Below, in pieces: positions 9,252 through 18,600 of a stretch of 64,000 nucleotides of DNA. The DNA comes from Varibaculum massiliense. GTDB lineage: Bacteria > Actinomycetota > Actinomycetes > Actinomycetales > Actinomycetaceae. Each line of letters begins with the position of its first letter. Position 1 is the stretch's first letter. The notes under the pieces were generated by a model that was not told the DNA's origin, ran no database searches, and saw only the letters and a list, made by a program, of their open reading frames with translations. Location: the NCBI RefSeq assembly GCF_900106855.1, contig NZ_FNWI01000004.1:1984001-2048000 (forward strand), written 5' to 3'. The position numbers and the translations under genes were made by a program.

Positions 9252-12200
9252 ATGGCAGTGGCGAGTAAAGAAAAGCTTACTACTTCCTGGCGTCAGCGAG
9301 TTCCTTCCTGGGTAGGCTGGGTATATACTATTGCGGCCCTGTTCTGCCTAGTAATGATCCCTTTGCGTTATACCGCAGGTTATGGTTTCGGGCTATTTTC
9401 TTTCCTGGTAATAACCGCTCTCGGGGTGCCATCTACCGATACCTTAGGCACCGCGGTGTTATTGGCTTTCTTGGCTCTGCTCTGTTTTTCCCGCAAGCGG
9501 ATCGGAGTTATCGTCCTCATCGCGTTGCATTCTCTGCACGCGTTGCTGTGTCTGGTCGCGCTAATATTTTCTTTCTCCGACCCGGAAGTTGTCCTGATAG
9601 ACCAGATAATCCTGGGGTCGCGGGTGGTAATAGCCTCGCTGATTCTGGCTATCTTATTCGCATCTGCGCGCAGTTTCTGGGGAAAAATCAATGCCCAATC
9701 CGCCTGGAAAGCTATTTTTGTTCTGTTAAGCGGACAGCTGCTAGTTTTTGGATTCGGCTTTGGTTTAGCACGCCTTATCGCCCCCAGAAGCTGGGTAAAT
9801 AGTCCGCTGGCGCTATGGGTTTATGGCCGTATGTCCGGGGTGCCTCTACATCGCGGCCTCAATATCCGCTTCGCTTTTGCCCACCAGGGAGATTTCCGCG
9901 TCCTCGGTTTCTTCATCATGATGCTTTCTGGCCTGGTGATGCTGATTGCGGCCAATCGTTTCATCCTGGGGCAACGGGCAAAAGCCCGCACGCGCAGCGA
10001 AGATCTGGCTCTACGCGCCCTGCTAGTTAAATGGGGTAAAGATGATTCTTTAAGTTACTACGCGACCCGAGATAACCGGGCAGTGGTTTTCAGTGCCGAT
10101 GGTGAGGCAGCAGTTTCCTACGGAGTGGCGTTGGGGGTGGCGCTGGCTGCCGGAGATCCTATTGGAGATCCCTCCGAATGGGATAACGCGGTTAAGCGCT
10201 GGAAAGAATACTGTTATCGTCAAGGTTGGGTGCCCGCGGTAATCTCTGCCAGCGCTCAAGGCGCACGCGTCTATCGCCGCCAAGGTCTAATGGTTCGCAA
10301 AATGGGGGATGAAGCCATCATCAGCCCCGACCGCTTTGAACGAAACTCCAGTGCCGGACGCGCCCTCGCTGCCGCACAAAGAAGAGTGGCGCGTGCGGGA
10401 GTAGAAATTGAGATTAGGAGACAAAAAGAGCTTTCTCCCGCCGAATTACGAGAAGTAGCCATGAGTGCGGAGCTGTTCCGCCGGGGCAATGAGCGCGGCT
10501 TTTCCATGAGCCTAGATAGGATGTTTGCTCCGCAAGAGGGAGAGCAACTGATTGTGACCGCGCGGGGCAGGGATGGACAATTGCAATGTCTGCTTACCTT
10601 CGTTCCCTGGGGGAAACGGGCGGTATCACTCAACTTGATGCGCCGGGCAGAAAATGCCGTTAATGGGGTAGTAGAAGCCATGGTTTTAACCCTGCTGCAA
10701 CAGGGGTCGGAACAAGGCATCGAACGTTTTTCCTTGAACTTCGCAATGTTTAGGGAAGTATTTGTGGAGGGCGAGGCGGTAGACGCTACTATTAACCGTC
10801 GGCTCAAGCGAGCAATCTTCGTGAAAGCCTCGCGGGTGTGGCAGCTAGAGTCCCTCTATGAATCCAATGCCCGCTACAACCCCAAATGGTTACCTCGATA
10901 CTTTTGTTTTTCTTCCGACCCATTAATGCCGTTATCACTGATAGCTGCAGGTATGTTAGAGGGATTCGTGCCGGCTCCCGCTGCCGCCTTGCAGGGGGAA
11001 CCCTTCGATTGGGAAGTAGATAGTAAGTATCTGGCCGAGTTGGAATCACTGCGCAGCGAATATACGGCCGCCAAGTTACAGGTGAAGCTGAGCGAACAGC
11101 AACGCTCCCGGCGCGCGAAAGCGGAAAAACTTAGCGCGGCGGGAATCGAGTCCTTCCCGGCAGGTTTCGACTTAGGGATTCCTTTAGTACAGGCAAAAAC
11201 CCAGGTAGAAACGAACCAAGGCGGGGAAGATGCCAAAGAGATCCGCAGCCTTGGCAGGATTGTGGCGCGGCGAAATCACGGAGGCGTGGTTTTTTGGGAT
11301 TTACACTCCCAAGGCTGCTACCTGCAGGTGGTGCTAGAAAGACGAAACCTGACCTCGGAGCAGTTCGCTCATTTGCGCCTGCTGGACCTAGGAGATTTGC
11401 TGGTAGTCAGCGGCAACTGTGGGGCTTCCCGCAACGGTACCCCCTCGCTGATAGCGACAAGCTGGACGCTGGCAGCCAAAGCGCTGCGCCCCATGCCGCA
11501 TCCCGCTGCCCGTCTGGACAGTGCTACTCGCACCCGCGAACGCACTATGACTTTACTAAACGATGCTACGGCGCTGCGCCGCCTCCAGGCGCGTTCACGG
11601 GCGTTAAGCGCGGTACGTAAAGAACTAATCGACCGGGGCTTCCTCGAGGTAGAAACCCCCATGTTGCAGGCAGTCCAAGGCGGAGCCAATGCCCGCCCCT
11701 TCGTTACCCACTCCAATGCCTACCAGGTAAATATGTTCTTGCGGATCGCCCCGGAACTGTATCTAAAACGCCTGGCAGTAGCGGGTATGGGCGCAATTTT
11801 TGAGATGGGTCGCTCCTTTAGGAACGAAGGCGCGGATGCTACTCACAACCCCGAGTTCACCTCCCTGGAGGTCTATAAAGCCGGCTCTGACTATCGAGAA
11901 ATGATGACCCTAACCCGCGAGCTTTACCAGGCAGCCGCGCGGGCGATTCACGGTAAAGAAATTGCGCTGCGCCCGGTAAATTCGCAAAAAACCGCAGAAG
12001 GTAGCAGCGATACCGAATTCGAGGAAGTGGATATTTCTGGCCAGTGGCGGGTGATCTCGGTTTTTGAGGCAGTGTCCCAGGCAGTGGGTACCTCAGTTAC
12101 TCCCGACACCAACGAGGAAACCCTGCGGGCATTATGCGCCCAGCACCACCTCACCCCGCCTCCCGGCGCTACCTGCGGGACTTTGATTGGCAGTCTCTAT

Positions 12201-12587
12201 GACGAGTTAGTGGAGGCACGCACGGTAGAGCCAACTTTCTACTGCGACTTTCCGGTTGATTCTTCTCCGCTTACCCGCCGGCACCGCAAAGATCCGCGCC
12301 TGGCAGAACGTTGGGATCTGGTGGCTTTCGGCATGGAGCTAGGAACTGCCTACAGTGAACTCACTGACCCACGTGATCAGAGGGAACGCTTTACTCAGCA
12401 GTCGCTCGCGGCAGCAGCTGGTGACCCGGAAGCCATGAGCCTGGATGAAGACTTCTTGAACTGTCTGGAACTGGGAATGGCACCCCTGGGTGGATTGGGG
12501 TTAGGTATGGATCGGATGGCGATGATGCTGATGGGATGCGATATCCGCCAGGTACTGGCATTCCCGTTCGTCAAACCACGGAATTAA
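9252..12587 (+). CDS. lysX: bifunctional lysylphosphatidylglycerol synthetase / lysyl-tRNA ligase
   Basis: The 1111-residue protein is a two-part fusion. Residues 1 to about 620 carry several N-terminal membrane segments (within the first 245 residues) and an MprF-type DUF2156 catalytic domain that transfers lysine from lysyl-tRNA to phosphatidylglycerol. Residues about 660-1111 are a class II lysyl-tRNA synthetase with OB-fold, motif 2 (FRNEGADATHNPEFTSLE) and motif 3 (GLGLGMDRMAMML). This matches mycobacterial LysX, where the fusion lowers membrane negative charge and protects against cationic peptides. The gene abuts rnj and lies in the dap cluster. No separate lysS is visible in the window. 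Confidence 0.95.
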   Translation: MAVASKEKLTTSWRQRVPSWVGWVYTIAALFCLVMIPLRYTAGYGFGLFSFLVITALGVPSTDTLGTAVLLAFLALLCFSRKRIGVIVLIALHSLHALLCLVALIFSFSDPEVVLIDQIILGSRVVIASLILAILFASARSFWGKINAQSAWKAIFVLLSGQLLVFGFGFGLARLIAPRSWVNSPLALWVYGRMSGVPLHRGLNIRFAFAHQGDFRVLGFFIMMLSGLVMLIAANRFILGQRAKARTRSEDLALRALLVKWGKDDSLSYYATRDNRAVVFSADGEAAVSYGVALGVALAAGDPIGDPSEWDNAVKRWKEYCYRQGWVPAVISASAQGARVYRRQGLMVRKMGDEAIISPDRFERNSSAGRALAAAQRRVARAGVEIEIRRQKELSPAELREVAMSAELFRRGNERGFSMSLDRMFAPQEGEQLIVTARGRDGQLQCLLTFVPWGKRAVSLNLMRRAENAVNGVVEAMVLTLLQQGSEQGIERFSLNFAMFREVFVEGEAVDATINRRLKRAIFVKASRVWQLESLYESNARYNPKWLPRYFCFSSDPLMPLSLIAAGMLEGFVPAPAAALQGEPFDWEVDSKYLAELESLRSEYTAAKLQVKLSEQQRSRRAKAEKLSAAGIESFPAGFDLGIPLVQAKTQVETNQGGEDAKEIRSLGRIVARRNHGGVVFWDLHSQGCYLQVVLERRNLTSEQFAHLRLLDLGDLLVVSGNCGASRNGTPSLIATSWTLAAKALRPMPHPAARLDSATRTRERTMTLLNDATALRRLQARSRALSAVRKELIDRGFLEVETPMLQAVQGGANARPFVTHSNAYQVNMFLRIAPELYLKRLAVAGMGAIFEMGRSFRNEGADATHNPEFTSLEVYKAGSDYREMMTLTRELYQAAARAIHGKEIALRPVNSQKTAEGSSDTEFEEVDISGQWRVISVFEAVSQAVGTSVTPDTNEETLRALCAQHHLTPPPGATCGTLIGSLYDELVEARTVEPTFYCDFPVDSSPLTRRHRKDPRLAERWDLVAFGMELGTAYSELTDPRDQRERFTQQSLAAAAGDPEAMSLDEDFLNCLELGMAPLGGLGLGMDRMAMMLMGCDIRQVLAFPFVKPRN

Positions 12588-12609
12588 CGGATGATTTAGG
12601 CAGGAAAAG

Positions 12610-13548
12610 ATGACAGTAGAAAACAACAAGTTAGTTTCGGTAGCAGCGGTGGTGTTAACCCTGCCCCTGAAAATGCCACAGCTGCCCGAGCGGGGGACTA
12701 CCGTCCTCGGCACCGCGCAGCGTCCAGGAGTAGGCGAGGCCGCCGAAGTGATGCTGGCTGCTGCCCGTCAGGGAGTATCGGTAGTTAATATGTCTTGTCT
12801 GGGAACCGGCCCCAATTCCACCCAGGCCAGGCAGGTACTCAGAGAAGCAAAAATCAAGACTGAAACGGTGGAAGTAGTTGGCGATATCGGGATGAAAATC
12901 CAGATGATTGAGGCTGGCGGCTACTATGCATCAGTGCTAACTACCGGGGTGGAAGTGGATATTTCCAGTCGGGAACTGGACAAAGTTCCAATGCACCCCG
13001 GGGACGTAGCTTATATTTCAGCGGGGGATCTCACCCACACTTCCTATCGCACGGCGCTGGCCAATTGGTTGCCCACTTTGCCAGAGCAGGTAAAGGTGGT
13101 GATGGCGGCAACCCCGCAAATCTCCCAAATCGATCCGCAGTACGTGTCAGAAGTTTTACCTTATGTGAATGTGCTGACTTGTAACGAACATGAGGCTCGT
13201 TTCTTGCCGGGGTCTGTTGGTCACCTTAGCAGCGGGTATGTGGCGGAAAAACTGCCCGCAGCTGCCTGGGTAGTAGAAAGAATCGGATCCTACGGAGCAA
13301 AATTGATAGATGCCCAGCGGGAAACCATGATTCCTTCAATCAGTGTGAAAGTCGCGGATACTTTAGGGGTGGGAGCAGCCCATACCGGGGTGTTGTTAGC
13401 GGAATTGGTTAAAGGGCGAGAGCCCTCCCAGGCGCTTGCAAGAGCCAATGTTGCCGGGGCGTTGGCAGCCGGGAAAGCAGGAAACGACACCTGCCCGGGG
13501 ATTGCAGAAATCGAGCAGCGCCTTAGCGAAGTCAAGATATACCGCTAA
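12610..13548 (+). CDS. PfkB/ribokinase-fold protein, possibly catalytically impaired
   Basis: The 312-residue protein has the PfkB carbohydrate-kinase layout: N-terminal beta-strands and lid, an NEHEA segment matching the conserved NxxE motif, and a C-terminal DTLGVGAAHTG where the family has DTxGAGDxFxG. The anion-hole/catalytic-base aspartate of GAGD is therefore replaced by alanine. The N-terminal GGKGANxA substrate loop is also degenerate (PGVGEAAEVM). It may be a kinase with a rearranged site or a non-catalytic homologue. It lies 22 bases after lysX and 103 bases before ftsK. The frame is intact, so this is not an obvious pseudogene. Confidence 0.82.
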   Translation: MTVENNKLVSVAAVVLTLPLKMPQLPERGTTVLGTAQRPGVGEAAEVMLAAARQGVSVVNMSCLGTGPNSTQARQVLREAKIKTETVEVVGDIGMKIQMIEAGGYYASVLTTGVEVDISSRELDKVPMHPGDVAYISAGDLTHTSYRTALANWLPTLPEQVKVVMAATPQISQIDPQYVSEVLPYVNVLTCNEHEARFLPGSVGHLSSGYVAEKLPAAAWVVERIGSYGAKLIDAQRETMIPSISVKVADTLGVGAAHTGVLLAELVKGREPSQALARANVAGALAAGKAGNDTCPGIAEIEQRLSEVKIYR

Positions 13549-13651
13549 GCGGATAATAATAGGAATCTAAACTGCGTTGAACAGCTATTTTAGGTGGTTA
13601 CGGCGTGGCTGTCTGCCACTTTTAAGCCTGGAAAGGTAAAGTGCCAGTGTT

Positions 13652-16153
13652 ATGGTAGCGAGAAAAAACAGTAAGAAACAGAACTCCGACGCTCCGCTGA
13701 CTGATAGTTCGCGCGTGCGCGATGGGGGAGCTTTCCTACTTATCGCCCTGGCCACGATGTCGGCTTTAACCGAATGGTTCTCTATGGATGCCCTCGCTAC
13801 TCGAGTATTGCATCATCTAGCTGCCGGTTTGCTGGGCATCTATAGTGTTATCGCCCCGTTAATCTTGGTGGGGGCGGCAATTAGCCTGTTCCGTAACCGG
13901 GATCCGGAGAACTCTCAGCTACATATATTGTTGGGGGCAATCGGGATAGGAGCCGCCATAACCGGAATCACCCATGTAGCTTGCTCTAGCCCGGCTATCA
14001 GCGATTTTATGGCAATTGAAAAATCGGGCGGTATCTTGGGATGGCTATTTGGGCATCCCTTGCAGATTCTAGTTTCCCCGGTGGGAGCGGTAATCCTGCT
14101 GGTATTACTGGGAATCTATTCTTTACTAATCGCCACTAACACTTCTCTGGCTAGCGCTTTCGGGGCATTGCGCGCCCTGGGTGAGCGAATCAAAGAGAAA
14201 ATTTCTCAAGAGGAAGAAGCCTCTGAGGAAGAAGAAGCCGCGGGGAGCGGCAATCACGACCAAGGGGAGGAGGTACCTCCCACCCGGCGGCTCAAGCGTT
14301 GGGAACGGATGGCGGCTGCCACCGAAAATCAAAATCAAGAGGATACCGAGCCTGCTACCAGCGTTTTACCCCCGGAAGATACCTCCTCGGAACCGAAAAC
14401 ACCTGTGCGCACCAGCCGTTTGAAACTACCGGTGGATGCGGAAGAAACCAAGGTTTTAACCCCGGAGAAAACCGCAGATAAAGCTGCAGATGCTAAAGGG
14501 CAGTCCAGTGAGCAAACCGAACTGTTACTGCCGGGGGCTGGCAACAGCGGGATGAAACTAGCCGATGGACAAACGTACGAGCTTCCCGGGGAAGAACTGC
14601 TGGTCAAAGGGAAGCCCCACAAAGTGCGCTCGGAAGCTAATGACCGGGTAGTAGCCGCTTTGGAGGAAGTGTTCACCGAATTTGGGGTGGACGTGGCAGT
14701 TACCGGGTTTTCTCGCGGACCTACGGTTACCCGCTACGAACTGGAACTGGGGCCCGGGGTTAAAGTAGAGAAAATTACTAACCTGAAAAATAATATCGCC
14801 TATGCGGTAGCCAGTGCGGATGTGCGGATTTTGTCCCCGATTCCCGGTAAGAGCGCCATCGGAATCGAAATCCCCAATACTGACCGCGAAATTGTGGCGC
14901 TCGGCGATGTGCTGCGCTCGGCGGCGGCGCACCACTCCACCCACCCGCTGATGGTAGGGGTAGGTAAAGATGTCGAAGGCGGATACGTGGTCACCAACCT
15001 GGCCAAGACCCCGCACCTGTTAGTGGCGGGAGCAACCGGATCTGGTAAATCATCCTTCGTAAACGCCATGATTACCTCGCTGTTGATGCGAGCCACCCCG
15101 GAGCAGGTGCGGTTGATTCTAGTTGACCCCAAGCGGGTGGAACTCACCATTTACCAGGGGATTCCCCATCTTATTACCCCGATTATTACCGACCCTAAGA
15201 AAGCGGCAGAAGCCTTGGAATGGGCGGTTAAAGAAATGGATCACCGCTACAACGATATGGCCAATTTTGGGCATAAACATATCGATTCTTTCAACCAGGC
15301 GGTGCGGGAAGGCTCGGTGGTACCCCCTCCGGGATCTGAACGGGAAATCACCCCCTATCCCTATCTGTTAATCGTGGTAGACGAGTTAGCCGATATGATG
15401 ATGGTTGCTCCCCGCGATGTCGAGGCTTCTATTCAGCGCATTACCCAGTTGGGGAGGGCAGCCGGAATTCACTTGGTGGTGGCGACCCAGCGACCTTCAG
15501 TGGATGTAGTTACCGGTATTATCAAAGCCAATATTCCTTCCCGGCTGGCCTTTGCTACCTCCTCAATCACGGATTCGCGCACTATTTTGGATCAGGGGGG
15601 CGCCGAAGCCTTAATCGGTCAGGGCGATTCCCTCTACCTGCCCGCCGGAACCGCAAAGCCCATGCGGATTCAAGGTGCCTGGGTGGGCGAGGACGAGATT
15701 CAACGGGTAGTAGACGCGGTGAAAGCACAGGCCAGCCCAGAATACCGCGAGGATGTAATCGTCAAGGAAGAGGATAAACCAAAAGTTGCTGAAGATATCG
15801 GTGACGACTTGGATGATCTGCTAGAGGCGGCGCAACTGGTGATAAATACCCAGTTAGGCTCTACTTCCATGTTGCAACGTAAATTGCGGGTGGGGTTTGC
15901 TCGTGCCGGAAGATTGATGGATTTGTTGGAGTCTCGAGAAATCGTAGGGCCTTCCCAGGGTTCTAAAGCCCGGGAAGTGTTGGTTTCTCCCGAGCAGTTG
16001 CCCGAGGTATTAGCTATGTTACGCGGGGAAAATCCCCCGACCCCGGAAGTAGATTCCTCCCCGGCAGAGTTAGCAGGGGGCGAGGAAGAGCCCACCTTAG
16101 AGGAAGTGGAAGCAGCCAGCGACGAGGACGCGTGGGAGCTTACCGGACGCTAA
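13652..16153 (+). CDS. ftsK: DNA translocase FtsK
   Basis: FtsK anchors at the division septum and pumps chromosome DNA toward the dif site. The 833-residue protein has N-terminal membrane segments (about residues 25-180), an acidic/charged linker (about 185-310), the RecA-like motor with Walker A GATGSGKSS near residue 460 and Walker B LIVVDELADMM, and a C-terminal winged-helix gamma domain (about 715-780) that reads polar DNA sequences. The linker is short compared with E. coli FtsK. An acidic tail of about 40 residues follows the gamma domain. Confidence 0.95.
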   Translation: MVARKNSKKQNSDAPLTDSSRVRDGGAFLLIALATMSALTEWFSMDALATRVLHHLAAGLLGIYSVIAPLILVGAAISLFRNRDPENSQLHILLGAIGIGAAITGITHVACSSPAISDFMAIEKSGGILGWLFGHPLQILVSPVGAVILLVLLGIYSLLIATNTSLASAFGALRALGERIKEKISQEEEASEEEEAAGSGNHDQGEEVPPTRRLKRWERMAAATENQNQEDTEPATSVLPPEDTSSEPKTPVRTSRLKLPVDAEETKVLTPEKTADKAADAKGQSSEQTELLLPGAGNSGMKLADGQTYELPGEELLVKGKPHKVRSEANDRVVAALEEVFTEFGVDVAVTGFSRGPTVTRYELELGPGVKVEKITNLKNNIAYAVASADVRILSPIPGKSAIGIEIPNTDREIVALGDVLRSAAAHHSTHPLMVGVGKDVEGGYVVTNLAKTPHLLVAGATGSGKSSFVNAMITSLLMRATPEQVRLILVDPKRVELTIYQGIPHLITPIITDPKKAAEALEWAVKEMDHRYNDMANFGHKHIDSFNQAVREGSVVPPPGSEREITPYPYLLIVVDELADMMMVAPRDVEASIQRITQLGRAAGIHLVVATQRPSVDVVTGIIKANIPSRLAFATSSITDSRTILDQGGAEALIGQGDSLYLPAGTAKPMRIQGAWVGEDEIQRVVDAVKAQASPEYREDVIVKEEDKPKVAEDIGDDLDDLLEAAQLVINTQLGSTSMLQRKLRVGFARAGRLMDLLESREIVGPSQGSKAREVLVSPEQLPEVLAMLRGENPPTPEVDSSPAELAGGEEEPTLEEVEAASDEDAWELTGR

Positions 16154-16200
16154 GCACCTATAACGCGCCTTTAGAGCGAAAAAATCTATTAGGGTAGTAG

Positions 16201-17538
16201 ATGATGGAAAGCAAAGAGAAGCCCGCTGCTTTTTCGGAAAAGTGGCGGAAAATTATCCCAAACCTGCTGACAGTGGTGCGGATTATCCTGGTGCCGGTGT
16301 TTATTGCCCTGATGATAGTCCAATTTATGCAGGGGACAGTAACTTTACTGATTATTGCGCTGGTGGTGTTCTGCCTGGCTGCTTATACCGATCATTTAGA
16401 CGGTAAATTGGCGCGCCGTTGGCAGGTAGTCAGCGATTTTGGGAAACTGGTTGACCCGATTGCTGATAAAGCCCTGATGATTTCGGCTTTCGTTTTACTT
16501 TCTTTATTCCAGAACCTGTGGTGGTGGTTTACCGCCGTAGTGATTATTCGAGAGGTCGCGGTTACCCTCTTGCGGATGTATCTGCTGCGTTCTGGGGTAG
16601 TATTACCGGCTTCTAAGGGTGGGAAAATCAAAACCAGCCTGCAGATTCTAATGGTGTTCTTGTGGATGTTGGCCGGGATTTGCTACCCCTTCAACACCCA
16701 GGTGGGTGTGGTCATTATGTATTTGGCGATCGCCGCCCTCATCGCCGCGTTCGTCGCCACCGTACTTTCTGGAATGGTCTATTTCCTAGATGCCCACGAT
16801 AACCGGAAACAACAAGTAAAAACTGTCGGGAGCAGCGAAAACGCTGAAAAGGATGCCTCTGAAGCGGAAACGGAAGCAAGCGAAAAGCGCCTGGAAGATA
16901 CCACTAGCCAGACCGGTGAGAAGGCTGCTGCCGAAAAAACCTCGCAAGTAGAGAAGGAAGAAGACGCGGAAGACAGTGCAGACCAGGAAGAAGATGATGA
17001 GGACGACGAGGACGACGAGCTGGTCGATGACTTTGTAAACTTCAAGAAGACTTGGATACCGCGGATTAAGAACAATACTAAGCCTCAGGAAACAGCGGAC
17101 GCGAAAGCAGAAAAGCTAGAGGCTAAATCCTTAGAGGAAGAAACCCCGGTGTCCGAAAAGCCTGCGCCGCAGATTGAGAAGCCGGATCAAAGTGAGAACC
17201 ACCCGGCGTCTTCGGCGGAGGATAGGCATCAGGTTAAGTTCCCCTCGCGCCGACAAAGGCGCGAGCAACAAAAAGCGCAAGAAAAACAGAGAGCAGCAGC
17301 GAAGGGGGAGGTAGCTGAGGAATCCTCGGAAAGTTCTATCCCGCAGGTAAAGGTAGAAATCCCGGATTTATCTGCTAGAGCAGCTGCCGTTACGAATAGC
17401 GAAGACGCCCTCGCCGATGATAATCGCGCGGAGGAAGAAACTAGTGCCGCAACCAGTCCTGGACCCAAAGCGGAATCCCCGGCGCCTCGCTTTGCTCTTA
17501 GTCGTTCCGAGATGCGCCGGCGGAAGAAAGAAAAATAA
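16201..17538 (+). CDS. pgsA: CDP-alcohol phosphatidyltransferase (PgsA-like) with long charged tail
   Basis: Residues 1 to about 200 are a multi-pass CDP-diacylglycerol-glycerol-3-phosphate 3-phosphatidyltransferase: the signature DG-x2-AR-x8-G-x3-D-x3-D is present around residues 63-86 (DGKLARRW, then GKLVDPIAD), with about six membrane segments. This makes phosphatidylglycerolphosphate. Residues about 205-445 are unlike the core family: an acidic stretch with a D/E run near 260-275, then Lys/Arg-rich segments ending LSRSEMRRRKKEK. The tail is in frame with no sign of frameshift, so it is a real extension. Position before clgR and recA matches the usual actinobacterial order. Confidence 0.92.
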   Translation: MMESKEKPAAFSEKWRKIIPNLLTVVRIILVPVFIALMIVQFMQGTVTLLIIALVVFCLAAYTDHLDGKLARRWQVVSDFGKLVDPIADKALMISAFVLLSLFQNLWWWFTAVVIIREVAVTLLRMYLLRSGVVLPASKGGKIKTSLQILMVFLWMLAGICYPFNTQVGVVIMYLAIAALIAAFVATVLSGMVYFLDAHDNRKQQVKTVGSSENAEKDASEAETEASEKRLEDTTSQTGEKAAAEKTSQVEKEEDAEDSADQEEDDEDDEDDELVDDFVNFKKTWIPRIKNNTKPQETADAKAEKLEAKSLEEETPVSEKPAPQIEKPDQSENHPASSAEDRHQVKFPSRRQRREQQKAQEKQRAAAKGEVAEESSESSIPQVKVEIPDLSARAAAVTNSEDALADDNRAEEETSAATSPGPKAESPAPRFALSRSEMRRRKKEK

Positions 17539-17604
17539 AGGAAAGCCAAATAGGTCACTTGTGTGTGAACACTGGCACTTTTTTCGCTTAAGGGGAATGA
17601 AAAA

Positions 17605-18030
17605 ATGGGCAGTGGTGTTGAAATGAGTGTGAATGAAAGACAGTATCGAAGGGAAAGCGCTGCGGGCGGTTCCAAGCCTGCGGGCGTCCAGCAAGTTGGG
17701 GGATATGCTATGGATATGACAGATAAAGATACGGGGAACAAGACTCCCTTGCTACGCGAAGAAATCGGGCAAGTTTTGCGGATGGTACGCCGTTCCCAGG
17801 GGCGTACGCTGCGGGAAGTTTCTACCAGTGCCCAGGTGTCTTTGGGCTATCTATCCGAAGTAGAGCGGGGACAAAAAGAGGCTTCCTCGGAATTGCTGGC
17901 TGCTATTTGTAAAGCCCTCGAGGTGCCGATGGCAATGGTACTGCGGGAAGTATCTTTGCGGGTAGCAGTGGCCGAAGGGCTATCGGTACGGCGCCAGGTT
18001 CCGGAAGTACCGGTACATTCGGTAGTCTAG
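17605..18030 (+). CDS. clgR: XRE-family regulator, ClgR-like
   Basis: The 141-residue protein has a helix-turn-helix region (about residues 50-105) with [18 protein letters not shown], then [14 protein letters not shown], the signature of the actinobacterial Clp-protease gene regulator ClgR. ClgR activates clpP/clpC-type genes under proteolytic stress. AAGGGG at 17590-17595 sits 9 bases before ATG 17605; ATG 17623 or 17710 are possible alternative starts, because the first 30 residues look unstructured. The sequence CGCTTAAGGGG overlapping the ribosome-binding site partly resembles a ClgR box, which would allow autoregulation, but the match is incomplete. Confidence 0.88.
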   Translation: MGSGVEMSVNERQYRRESAAGGSKPAGVQQVGGYAMDMTDKDTGNKTPLLREEIGQVLRMVRRSQGRTLREVSTSAQVSLGYLSEVERGQKEASSELLAAICKALEVPMAMVLREVSLRVAVAEGLSVRRQVPEVPVHSVV

Positions 18031-18034
18031 CCAG

Positions 18035-18316
18035 GTGAAACGCTCTGAATTCGATAACGCCCTGAAAGCTGTCTTTGGGCAGGCTTTCGGGGCGTCGCTT
18101 CTTTTTGATCTTTATTTACCGGATTTGCATGCCACTCCGGCTCAGGCCTTAGCGCAGGGCAAAGATCCTCAGCAGGTTTGGGATTTCTTGCTAGAACAGA
18201 CTGATAGTGACCCCGACTTGCGTTTCATCCACCGTGCTGACCGAAGAACTTTGAACGAACTGACGCGAAAAGGGCTGCTAAGAGGGGATAGTGGTCAGCT
18301 TACCCGCGACAAGTAG
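18035..18316 (+). CDS. DUF3046 family protein
   Basis: This 93-residue protein starts at GTG 18035, four bases after the clgR stop. The pattern F...FG.AFG..L..DL.LP.L, then A...GKDPQQVW resembles the small DUF3046 proteins found between clgR and recA in many actinobacteria. Their function is unknown. Recognition rests on position and these short motifs. Confidence 0.75.
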   Translation: MKRSEFDNALKAVFGQAFGASLLFDLYLPDLHATPAQALAQGKDPQQVWDFLLEQTDSDPDLRFIHRADRRTLNELTRKGLLRGDSGQLTRDK

Positions 18317-18403
18317 CTCGGGGTGGGACTTAGATTTTACGAAGCTAGCCGCCTTTTCCTGGCGCTTTTTTCGCTGTTTTATTATCTCTCGGCGTTTCAT
18401 TTG

Positions 18404-18419
18404 TCGAACATCTGTTCGC
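18404..18419 (+). promoter_or_regulatory. SOS box (LexA operator) upstream of recA
   Basis: TCGAACATCTGTTCGC matches the Gram-positive/mycobacterial LexA consensus TCGAAC-N4-GTTCGA at all but the last base. It lies about 180 bases before the recA ATG, in a 284-base spacer with no credible gene. DNA-damage induction of recA is the expected consequence. Confidence 0.82.
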
Positions 18420-18600
18420 TAGGTAGAGTTGTACCCAGACGCGCAGTCAGCGATATTTCCCCCAGGGATTATCGCCAAACTGTAAATCGTATTTGGTCGT
18501 ACGTAGCGTTAGCTTGGCTCCTCGGAGAGGGGAATCCCAAGCCAATAATAACCAGGCCAGACTATTAACCGTTCGGAGAGAACCAGAGAGGATCGAAACC

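Noticed and set aside
18323-18568. 81-codon open frame between the DUF3046 gene and recA
   Set aside because: It spans the SOS box and recA leader and has no coding character.
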